Assembly (NCBI GenBank): GCA_029532415.1
Contig: JAQOTA010000050.1
Coordinates: 1,922,001-1,986,000 of the forward strand
DNA length: 64,000 bases
Direction: 5' to 3'
Source: Marasmius tenuissimus
Lineage: Eukaryota; Basidiomycota; Agaricomycetes; Agaricales; Marasmiaceae
Positions 54,447 through 64,000 of this stretch are shown here, in pieces (the first letter of the stretch is position 1; the number at the start of each line of letters is the position of its first letter). The notes below the pieces were generated by a model. It was not told the origin of the DNA. It searched no databases and was given only the letters and a program-made list of their open reading frames with translations. Made by a program: the position numbers and the translations under genes.

Positions 54447-57400
54447 CTAATACTCGTGCTCCATCTTCCGCTCCTTCGTCGCCATCTTGATATCCTCCAA
54501 CGAAATCGACGACCGCTCACACATCCCCCTAAAGATCCCATTATGTTCGTAAAGGTTCGCCGGAGTATCGAATTCCGCGATTTGTCCAGCATCAAGAACA
54601 CATATCCTGTCGTAAGATATAATCGTGCGTAATCGGTCTGTGAGAGAGCAGGGAGAATGAAACCATTCAGCCACCTATAACCTTGAATAGACAAAGAAGG
54701 AACGTTTGACTTACGAGCAATACAGAGAATCGTCCTGTCTTCGAATTCATGTGCGATTGTATCTTGGATTTTTCGATCCGTTTCATAATCCACAGAAGCT
54801 AAAGAGCACAAACAAGTCAATCAAAAGGTTAATACACTGAGCGAAAGCGAGAGAGAGAGAGAGAGGTAAAGAACCACTTACCCGTCGCTTCATCAAGAAT
54901 CAAAACCTTTGTGTCCTTCACCAACGCTCGTGCCAGCGACACAAGAGATCGCTACAAAAAAGCAGTGACCGATCAGTAACGAATTAGCGAAATGAACACG
55001 ACAGAAACCCACCTGTCCAATAGACAAATTATTCCCCTCATCCTCCACGACCGTGTCAAGCGTAAACCTAGCCTGACCACCTCTCGGCGTATGAGCCCCA
55101 CTGGGCAACTCATCCTCCACCGTACTCGTCGCTCCTTGAGATAACAACGACGCCCTCTTAGCCGGTGCCTGCGACTCCACAAGATAAGAACGTTTGAGCG
55201 CATCCCACAGCTTCGCGTCATCATGCAAGTTGAACGGATCGAGGTTGGTGCGGAGCGTTCCCGAGACTAAAAAAAACACATTGACGAACGTGTCAGTCCT
55301 GAAATGAATATGAAACGAGATATAGGAATGGACACTCACACAACAGAGGATCCTGGGGAATGATCGACAATCCCTTCCTCAAATCCGTCAGGCCCACTTT
55401 AGATATATCCACCCCGTCAATCGTGATAGCACCCTCATCAAGCTCGACGATTCGATAGATCGCCGTCATCAAACTGCTCTTCCCGGCGCCTGTGCGTCCA
55501 ACGATACCGATCTTTTCTCCCGCTTTGACGTCCATGGAGATGCCTGTTGTAGCGTAGCGCAAAAAAATCAGTCGCAGTTGGGAGTGAGGTGCGGGAGTAA
55601 AGGAAACTCACCTTTAAGAACAGGAGGCAACCCAGGTCGATACCTCAACACGACATCCTTGAACGACACCCCCCTCGAGCAGGCCACTCCCCCTTCGGCT
55701 TCGACTCGGGCAACTCATGAGCAGCTTCCTGTTCCACCTCCTTGGCGTAGTAAACAATCCTCTCCACCGAGTTCATGTTATTCTCAACCTCGGCGAATTG
55801 TCGGACGAGCCATCCGAATCTAGTTCAAAAAGTATGAGCGTCGGGGGTCGTGGCAGAGGAGGGGAGAGAGAACGGGGGAAACATACGCTTGCTGAATACT
55901 CAAAATGTACGACAACACCAATCCAGTCTGAGCAGGGGAAATGCTATACCGCGTTCCAACCGCAAGAAGGGCGACAGCGAATGTTAGGAGGGTTCCCAAA
56001 AAGTCTAGACGAACGCCGAGCCAACGCTAAGGGAAGGAGGGATCAGCCACATTTCGTCCACAGGGGGGGAAGTGGAAGAGAAACCATACCTGATTCGTAA
56101 CCGTCAACCAATAAGCCCTATTCTCAATATCGATCCTCGTCTCGTTCTCCTTGAGGAACCTCTCCGACTCTCCATACGCCCTCACAGTAGACAACCCAGA
56201 TAACGACTCGGAGAAATGAGCATAAAGCGATGACCGCAAGATCGCGTCCAAACGCTACGCAAGTGCAAGTCATAAGTATATCCAAGAGCGCAAAAAACGG
56301 GTTTTAAAAGCAACATACCTTGAACTCCCTCGCACTAGACCGATAAAAGTACGCAGCATACACGTATATCGTCATGATCACCACGACGGGGATGAGGAAC
56401 CAAGGAAGAACAATCGAGATCAAGATGATGGCACCAACAATACCGGACGTCGTAGCTGCCAACATTCTCATCGCATCTCCGAGTAAGTTGTCTATGGTGT
56501 CGATATCTGCCAGAACATGAATATGAAGTCTAGCTTTGAATGGAAGACGGTAAACATACCTTTCGAGAACCTGTTCATGATTCTACCGAGGGGCTGGAAG
56601 ATACACCAGTCAACGAAACATTCCAACGGGAGTGGGAGAAAAAAAAACTTACAGTCGTCTCAAAGAACGACATCGGAGCCGTCATCACCCTTCGAATAGC
56701 GCCTTTATGCAACATTTGCGAAGCGAAGAAGGTCAACATGGCGAACGTGCTGCCCATCAGGAACATCGCAAAGGCTTGTGCAACACCAAGTCCAGCGTAA
56801 ATGCCCATCTATTGAGATATCAGCCACCTGCGGTCAAAAAAGGAGAAGAAAACTCACATAAAACCCTTGCGATTCACGGAACTTGTCCTCCTGCCAATAA
56901 ACCAGCCAGTACGACGACATAACCGTAGCACCTATCACAACCGTCAGTCAATATACCCCCACACGAAAACCACCACCAACACTCACCTTGCACCAAACAA
57001 AGCGACACAAGCAAGAACGGCACAATGAACTCCCCTTTGCCAGCCTGAATATACTCCTTATACACCGACCCATCAATAGCACCCGTATTCCTCTCTTCAG
57101 CCTGCATCATCGCCGCACCAGCCACAGCAGCCGCCTTCTTCTTCTTCTCCGTAGCCGCCTCATCCTCGCCTCCCACGACCTTCTCCACTGCTTTCTCTTC
57201 CTCTTCTTCCTCCTCCTTCTTTTCCTCTTTGGACCCAAACTCGTTGATGAACACGCTAAACTCGTTCCCGCTAGCCATAAGATCGGCGTACGACCCCTCT
57301 TCGACGATCCGACCGTCGGAGACGACGTAGATGTAATCGACTTGGGGGAGGAAGTGTAGTGCGTGTGTGACGAGGACGCGAGTTTTTCCGGCTGGTGCGT

Positions 57401-59865
57401 TCAGAAGGACGTTGCGGAAGACGGCTTTGCCGACGTGGGCGTCGAGAGCTGAGAGGGGGTCCTAGAGCAACCGGTCAGTAAGAGAGAACGGAGGGGGGAG
57501 GGAAGGGTACATACATCGAAGATCTGAATATCGGTGTTGCAGTAAATGGCACGACAAATGTTCAACCGTTGCTTCTGTCCTCCAGATAGCGAGATACCCT
57601 TTACACATACAAAACATCAGCCTCCCAAAAGAACCAACGAACGTTAGAAAACTCACCTTCTCCCCAACCTCCGTCATATCACCATACGGCAACATCTCCA
57701 AATCAGACTCAAGACACGAATCCCTAATCGCCTTCCAATACCTATCCTCCTCAAACGGCCTCCCAAACGTCACATTCTCCCTAATCGTAGCATTCTGAAT
57801 CCAAGCACTCTGCGGACAATACCCCACGCTTCCACCAAACTTGACACTCCCCTCCGTCCTACGCATCTCCCCGATGAGCCCCTGGAGTAAACTAGACTTG
57901 CCACTCCCGACACGTCCGACGACGGCGACGAGTTGACCTCGTGGGATGTTCATGGAGACATTTTTGACTTTGAACGGTTCAAATTCGGCCGGCTTCTCCT
58001 CGTTCGCGGTGGCGGGACGACTACCGTGTTTCTTGGCAGCGGCAGCGGCTTTTTTGAGTGCTTTCTTGTCTTCGGGTTCGGGAGGAGGAGCGTCCCATGA
58101 CCACGTAGCGGCTTTGACTTCGATTGCGTTGCTCAGGACTTGGTCTACGATTCGGGTTTCTTCGAGGATTTCGGCTTCGAAGACTGGGTAGAGACGGTTC
58201 GTGGCGTTGGCGGCGTCGGCGATGGAGCTGAGTGAGACGGCTGAGAAAAAGGGTTAGTCTGTGTGAACGTATAGATGAGGGGGAGGCACGCACGAAGCAT
58301 CATGAGAGGTAACCTCAACAAGTTGAACAACGTCAACGACGCGAAGACATCCGCTGGATCCAAATCATGTCCTGAGAGGGAATACGTGACAAACGCGAGG
58401 ACCGAAGCGAGGGCTGGTAAAGACATGGCGACTGCGTTGATAGCTGAGCGAACGAGGAGTAGAGTACGGATGTACTTCATCTCGTTTCCCCTAAACAGGG
58501 TGATCCTGTTCAAGAACGGTACCTCCCATGCGAAGAACTTGATGACTTTCATGCCATTGAGAAGTTCTTGGAGGAGTTTGGCTCGTTTGTCGGTCCATCC
58601 CATCGACTTTGCACGGAGTTTGAACATTTGTCGCATACAGTAGGTCTGGATTGGGGTGATGAGGATGAAGAAACCGAAGCCTGCCAGTGCGCTGGGACCG
58701 AGATTGATTAAGAGGAGGATAAGACAGATGATCATTTGGATCGGGGCCGTCCAGGACTACCAGATGTTATTTCGTGAGCAAAGGTCATTGAACAAATACG
58801 AGGAACGCACCATATGGAAGAAACCAGCGCAGAAATCTATTCTTGACACGTCGGTGGATATGTGATTCATGATCAAGCCGTTGGGTAGTTTGGAGCGTGA
58901 ACGAGCAGTGAGGCGGAGGGAACGTTGGTAGATGGCGTTGATGAGTCCACCTCGGATGAGAACACCGGCGGAAGTCGCACGGTAGAAGAAGTGGTGCAAG
59001 CACAAAGACCCAAAGATGTTCAATGCGAGGAGTCCAATTGCCAAACCGATACCCTTCCCGATGCCTGGTACTGGACCACCGGTTAAATGACCACGGTACG
59101 AGTCTGTAGCAAAGTTGATGAGAGCCTTGGAGTATTCGTTTAGCAATACATCTCCGAGAAAGAAGACGACCGAAGGCTCACCTTGACGAGTAACGGCGTC
59201 GTAACCTGTGCCGTGTCTCCCAAAATCTTCAACACTCCTCCAGACCAAAACCACCACTTGATACTGTCATTCATAGCCAGAGCCAGACTGGGCGACTTTC
59301 TCCCCGTCTTCTCCCTCCACTCCTTCTCCCTCTCCGCGCGTCCACCTCTCACAGTCCACCAAACTTTCTTCCTCAAACCAGGCGAAATCTCTCCGCTCGC
59401 AAGACGCGCATTGAATTCATCCGCCTCCTTTTGTCGTCGTTCCCAAGACTCCAGGATCCGGTTCCCAATAACCGCTGCAGACCGATCGTCCTGGAGCTTG
59501 TACAAATCAGGCGCTTCCAACGGCCGTCGATATCCAAGTCGTAAAAGAGGCGTTATCCATTCGAACGTGATGATGCTGAACATATTCGCGGACACCTCGG
59601 GTATGATATCCGCATCGTCTATTGATTCTTTAGCTGGTGGTGGTGGTGTCGCCGAGGAGAATGGATTGAACCTGCAAGGTACGATAGAGCAATTGGAATC
59701 AGAAATTGAGTAATTCGAGGAAAATTGGGTGATTGCCAATGGACAATGACGCCAACGACTAAAAGGTACTCACCGTCGGCTTTTCCCGTCCTTCACATGA
59801 CCCTTCTCAAGGTCTGCCGATTTCTCGCTCTGACCGACTTTTTCTTCAGAATTTCTGCTGGACAT
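54447..59865 (-). CDS. ABCC-type multidrug transporter (Yor1-like)
   Basis: A full-length ABC exporter without the extra N-terminal membrane domain, most like yeast Yor1. The start at 59865 opens a charged N-terminus that splices at a GTGAGT donor into F-N-P-F-S-S-A-T. Membrane domain 1 runs from W-I-T-P-L-L to 58145. NBD1 has Walker [10 protein letters not shown], signature L-S-G-G-Q-K-Q-R and Walker B I-F-D-D-P; the Asp in place of the catalytic Glu is normal for ABCC NBD1. A long Glu/Lys-rich linker with a poly-Glu run (about 57190-57240) follows. Membrane domain 2 spans 57000-55800. NBD2 has [14 protein letters not shown] and L-D-E-A-T. The gene ends E-H-E-Y at 54447. More than ten short introns. 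Confidence 0.95.
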
Positions 59866-60785
59866 GAGGAAGAAGGCTGGGGATCGACAGCTTGCGGAAC
59901 CTCTGCAGGTGGGCCTTTTTGATCTATTTCAACCTTTTCGCTCGACTTCATTCCCAGGGGCAGGGATTCGTCACTCCGCCAGTCATCGTTGCACAGTCAT
60001 ATTCTGCCAGTTCTGCCGCCAGTCAGCACCCGTCGGCAGTCAGCCGTATTCCCGTATTCCCGTTGCACGAGGTGGTATTGATAAAAATACCCCATCTTCC
60101 TCAGCCGCCCAAAATACATACCCATGATCCGTGCACGCCTCCTAGTCATCTCTTTCATTTGGACGAAAACAGAGCGCCCCAAGAAACAGCTCGAAGTGGG
60201 GTCAAGGACTCGAGGTCGTAGCAAAAATGGTTTGTAATTTCCGATGATCCTGGCATTTCTAACGGATTACCAAGAATCTCTCGGACGACCCACAGCGCAG
60301 TTGAATGGAAAATCCTACGCGTCGTTCCAAGTACGGCAAGTTCTATAACGAGTGCTATAACAAGTATTGAAAGCGCCGCCCCGAGTACGAAACAGGCTGA
60401 ATCGGTGGTATCGGTCAGCAAAAAGGTACTAAGGACTTGGTAAATTTTTGCCAAGTTTTGCCGCTCCCGGCGACGGACGGCGACAGAACCCCTCCCGTTT
60501 CTACGTGAAACGACGGAGAAGTAAAATAAATAGAATCTACGACCTCCGGAAAATGTTCCGCTGAAACTCGAGCAATGGGCTGCACCCTCCTGAAGCCTCC
60601 TGATCTGTTTCAATCTTGCATTGGTCCATGAGGGTCCAAAATCGGCTGCGGGACTGGGAACAGCCTCAATCTGTCAGCGGAGGTTCACATCCGCCCTGAC
60701 CCCAAACGATGTGATAAGCGACCGAGGAGCGTCTATTAGAGGGGTAGATAAAAAGGTATAAGATATACTACTCAGTAAAGTCTGC
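59866..60785. other. Upstream region of the ABC transporter, no supported gene
   Basis: A 152-codon minus-strand frame (60155-60613) has one hydrophobic stretch but no recognised motif and is not called. The region holds the ABC transporter promoter and the ERG2 3' end. Confidence 0.45.
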
Positions 60786-61645
60786 CTAAACCTTGCCAAT
60801 AAAGAGATTCTTGAAAATCTCCCGAGCCGTAATTCGCGAAGTATGATACAACGTCGGAACATCGAGCGTCGAGAACAAAGTATCCGCATATCCAAACGGC
60901 AACATCGGTGGGATCCACCCTAGACGTGTTTTCGTCAACAAAAAACTCCCGCAACAACAACGACGACGAAGAGAAAAACTCACCTCTAGCATACTCCAAC
61001 GCAAAACACCCCTTATGCATCTTATACTGCTTCGCCGTCCCCCTCGGCAAATGATGCACACTCCCCGCCGGATACCTCTCCATCTCCAATTGGCCCGGTG
61101 CAAACGCCCACTGCTCCCCAACAAGAATATTGAAATAATCATCCGCGGTATGCAACCCCGTATGTCCCTCCGTCCCCAGAGGCGTGCCAAAGATAATAAG
61201 ATACTCGGTAATACTGGCATGGATGATATACATCGCACCCATAGCCCCACCAGCATTGTTTAAGACCCATTCGTCTTGGTTGGTGTTGATGGCGATTTGG
61301 GTGGAGGGGTATGTGGAGGTGAGGTTTTTGACGATGTGGGTTATCATTCCCTGCGTGTCGTTGGGGGAGGTAGAGGCGATGGCTTCTTGGGCTAGTTCGT
61401 GGAGGAAGGTGGGCTCGAAGACGTACCACCGGTGCTATTGGGGGTGGGGTGCGTTGAGTTTTCGTCGGTGGAGGGCAGAGGGAGAGTGGAGGAGAGCTCA
61501 CCTTGATAGTGTCAAGCCATCCACAGGTCGCAATCAAGAGAAAGACGACAGCTAGACGTGTCGCCCATTTTGTGATAGGATCTCTTTGAGATTCCATCTT
61601 TTTGGAGAGAGTTGCAGAGACGGTACTCTTGCTCTTGTTTGCCAT
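60786..61645 (-). CDS. erg2: C-8 sterol isomerase (ERG2 / sigma-1 receptor family)
   Basis: An ER membrane enzyme of ergosterol synthesis that shifts the C8-C9 double bond to C7-C8. An N-terminal membrane anchor (L-A-V-V-F-L-L-I-A-T-C-G-W-L) follows a basic start. The family core is W-V-F-E-P-T-type (here H-R-W-Y-V-F-E-P-T-F-L-H-E-L), then G-A-M-Y-I-I-H-A-S-I-T-E-Y-L-I-I-F-G-T-P-L-G-T-E-G-H-T-G and W-A-F-A-P-G-Q-L-E with its acidic active-site residues. The C-terminal G-F-A-D-T-L-F-S-T-L-D block is G-Y-A-D-T here. Two introns, near 61437-61503 and 60919-60983, keep the frame. Start 61645 is the only ATG giving the anchor. Confidence 0.95.
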
Positions 61646-61808
61646 GATGGAGGAACGAAAGCAACCTGGAAGAAAAATTAAATCGCGTCGCGTCGAACCA
61701 TTCGGATTTTTCATTCCTTGTTTATTTGTCCCGTGATGTGAATCGAGCGCTCGCATATAGCACCTTACGTGAATTTCAATTTGACGCCTTGTCTCTCTCT
61801 TGAACTCG
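61646..61808. promoter_or_regulatory. Divergent promoter region of ERG2 and the 61.8-kb gene
   Basis: About 160 bases between the two presumed start codons. No TATA box evident. Confidence 0.4.
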
Positions 61809-62551
61809 ATGGACCTGGACGATGCAGAGCTCTGGATCCAACTTCTCGATTCCGGTCGTCCTGTCGTGAAAGCTAATCACACAGCAAAATGCGTCGGATT
61901 GCCCTACGAGACACACAACAAAGTCCAAAACCTCCTCAACGCCCTATCAATGGTCATATCCAAATACCCCTGCAACACACACCCCATCGCAGCTCGCCTC
62001 ACTCAGATCATTTTCATCACCTCCAGATATAGTTTGCCTTTGACGACACCACTTTTAATCGAGAACTCCTCTCTTACTCCTCTCAGAAATCATGGACCAC
62101 CTCACCACGCTCCTCAACCACCTTCGTACCAACGGACATTCCGCGCTCGATACCAGATAGCAACAACTTTCATGTCGTTTGAAACCTCTGCTTCGATGTA
62201 CACTGACTCTGTCTTCCGACATTTATCCAATGCATCCGAGAGGGCAAGGAGAAGAAATACGTAGAACACGCTTTCAGTTGTCTCGCTAAGCCAGGGGGTG
62301 GGCCTGCGGTGATCCCAACGTTGGGAGAGAAGAAAGTTATGGATTTGTCGTTGATGTGTTCTGCGCTCTTGGAGGTGGAGGAGCTTCTCGATCGTTCAAC
62401 TCGCAAAGAGCAAAACGGGCCTGGCCCGAGTCTTACCCGGGAGGAATGGGACGATCTGTTCGACTCGTACTTGATGGTGGTTGAGCTTGAGCTTCTCCCT
62501 GATGTCAATAAGCCAGGTGATTACAAGAAGCTGGAGAAATTGGATGGGTAG
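61809..62551 (+). CDS. Hypothetical protein, exon structure unresolved
   Basis: The first exon from ATG 61809 encodes D-L-D-D-A-E-L-W-I-Q-L-L-D-S-G-R and P-Y-E-T-H-N-K-V-Q-N-L. The last exon, ending at 62549-62551, is strongly protein-like (E-W-D-D-L-F-D-S-Y-L-M-V-V-E-L-E-L-L). Between about 62020 and 62270 the coding frame changes and I could not find one clean set of splice sites, so there may be small exons or damage. No domain recognised. Confidence 0.45.
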
Positions 62552-62811
62552 CTTGAGAGTGTTGGTCAGTAGCTTCCCCCAGACTTCCGAGTGTCTGTAA
62601 CTTATGCTCGAGGACTTAGGTCTTCAAACAAAGTTCGCCCGAAGGGTACCTAAAGTGTTAGAGCTTTGCCAATCCGCTGTGGTTCTTGGTCATATCATCC
62701 TCCGAACGGTTGAGCTATCTTTTATCTGCCGATGTTGCATTTTGTCCTGTCCCGAACTCTCCTCCTATACGCTCGTCCATTGTGTTAAGCAGAACAAATT
62801 TAGTAGAGATT

Positions 62812-63328
62812 ATGACTGACGTCGTCGTCTCCAATTATTCTCCTCCTCCTAGTGGGCTAGATCTACCTGGAGATTTCATCGACCAAGTCTTACTCCCCCG
62901 GCTCAACGACACACACGACCGGCCTTACCCCACGATTCATACAGAGGTCGCTCTTACGTTGTACCTCAAGCAACGCGGGCTCAGTTCATCTACCTACCCG
63001 TCCCTGGGGCTGGAACTTTCCAAATCGACTTTTACCCCGTGCGTCGAGTTGCTGGCGCTCATCAACTCGCAAGATCCCATCTCTGACTCGCAGACTCGTA
63101 CGAGTCACTCCTGGTCCTGGGTTTACCCCGACGAAGCCATCTCTGATCCTCAAATTGAACTTGATCTGGCTCGTCGATTGTGGAAATTGTTTTTCCGGTT
63201 TCACTCGCGACGAACAGAGAGCTGCGAGGACGAATGTAGTTGAGGGGTCGGTGGAGGAGCGGGAGTTGGAGGCTAGAGCTCGGGAGAAGTTAGAGAGACT
63301 GTTTGAGCAACGAAGAGTGATTGGGTGA
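62812..63328 (+). CDS. Small hypothetical protein with an apparent frameshift
   Basis: From ATG 62812 the frame is protein-like through D-P-Q-I-E-L-D-L-A-R-R-L-W-K-L-F-F-R-F (about 63200) and then runs into a stop at 63243. The next frame (+1) continues without a break in equally convincing style, T-R-D-E-Q-R-A-A-R and E-L-E-A-R-A-R-E-K-L-E-R-L-F, to a stop at 63326-63328. The switch falls in the T-rich stretch at 63189-63201. One extra T, a sequencing error or an unseen intron would explain it. No family recognised. Confidence 0.45.
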
Positions 63329-63621
63329 TAGGTATCTCTCCTCCCTCTCTTACGGTACGCGTCGTTGACGCTGGTTGAGGTTCTCCCGTCCCCAGCGCTA
63401 TGTGGGACTCCGTGACAGGAGGCCCATGGGACTACCGATGCTGTAGACATGATAGCGCTTACGATGGGAGATACGGAGGGGATAGGGTCTCATGGGGGTC
63501 ATGAGGCAGTTGCAGGACTTTCACTCGAAGTTGACTATGTTCAAACCCCCCATCATTGCCTCCCTTCACGCGCCGTCCTTTCTCTCGTACGCTCTGCCTT
63601 CCCGTTCCTTCCCTTATAGAG

Positions 63622-64000
63622 ATGTCCTCTATCTTGGCTAACGCTCAGAATGTGTCGATAGGAGCCCATGCGTACATTCAGAGCGTGGCTGGATCTGCAA
63701 TCACTAACCATTACCACACGACGAAGAGAGGAGATTTCATGACTATAGTGGGCGTCACCTTGTGTAATTTCTCAGTCGCAGTCCTTGACCTCAACTCCAG
63801 AGTGGAAGGACCGTTCGAAGAGTGATCGACGGCGATATCATTTTTCGACGCCTCCTCTCGTCCAAGGTCCTATCGATCAACATCAAGCCGGAGAGGGCAT
63901 CAATTTCCACGGAGTCGCAGGTATTGAGAATCAAGGAAACCGTACAAACCACCAAGATCATTGGACGCCGGGAGAAGTTTACTGCTACCACGCTTGAGCT
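63622..64000 (+). CDS. Kinase-like family protein, N-terminal part only (window edge)
   Basis: A clear paralogue of the gene starting at 41188: both open M-S-S-I-[FL]-A-N-A-Q, share I-T-N-H-Y-H, and after an intron (about 63745-63800 here) share I-D-G-D-I-I with R-R-[FL]-L-S-S-K, V-Q-T-[AT]-K-I and F-T-A-T-T. The reading frame runs off the end of the window at 64000 at the same point where the first copy shows its frameshift, so this copy could be intact. Function unknown. Confidence 0.7.

Noticed and set aside
60155..60613. 152-codon minus-strand frame with a hydrophobic segment
   Set aside because: Unusual composition, no recognisable domain and no spliced continuation; not supportable as a gene.

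Overview
The window looks like nuclear DNA of an agaricomycete-type basidiomycete. Genes lie on both strands, are close together and carry many short (about 45-70 nt) GT-AG introns. The conserved proteins are eukaryotic housekeeping proteins, and the accessory proteins are of types known to be expanded in mushroom-forming fungi (kinase-like proteins with an H-D-E-L hinge, F-box/LRR-like proteins, Helitron RepHel, copia and Harbinger transposons). No rRNA, tRNA, CRISPR array or bacterial-style operon was seen.

Layout. 1-8 kb is conserved: the 5' part of a CENP-C/Mif2 kinetochore gene, divergent from a mitochondrial tRNA 2-thiouridylase; an FGGY sugar kinase divergent from galactose-1-phosphate uridylyltransferase; and ribosomal protein eS25. 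8-23 kb is accessory: a nucleotidyltransferase-like protein, an F-box/LRR-like protein and a partial relative, a gene of unknown function that converges on a large Helitron RepHel gene, and the Helitron itself. 23-27.4 kb holds glucosidase II beta subunit and a BAHD-like acyltransferase.

27.6-39.5 kb is a transposon nest. It contains a complete-looking PIF/Harbinger element with 55-bp perfect terminal inverted repeats and both of its usual genes. Next comes a Tc1/mariner-like non-autonomous element that has been split by a Ty1/copia retrotransposon (324-bp LTRs with one difference, 5-bp target duplication). A 298-bp MITE follows, inside an intron of a kinase-like gene. 41.7-44.2 kb is a cytochrome P450. 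44.3-46.4 kb is mostly non-coding, with a 104-bp MITE and a short telomere-like repeat. 46.4-48.5 kb is a Pho80-type cyclin. 50-52.5 kb is a degenerate kinase-like protein. 53.5-54.1 kb is a 567-bp foldback element with 197-bp arms. 54.4-61.6 kb returns to conserved genes: an ABCC multidrug transporter and sterol C-8 isomerase (ERG2). The right end has two unrecognised small genes and the start of a second kinase-like family member cut by the window edge.

How it fits together. The conserved genes form several divergent pairs with 130-160 bp between start codons, so shared promoters are likely (CENP-C/thiouridylase, FGGY kinase/GALT, ERG2/61.8 kb gene). The accessory blocks between them have been built by at least six mobile-element insertions of different classes. 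Splicing was worked out by eye from GT-AG sites and reading-frame continuity. Gene ends are reliable where a start or stop is named, but inner exon edges are less so. I did not find a clear new multi-gene system; the strongest unusual signals are the transposon structures and the two kinase-like families.
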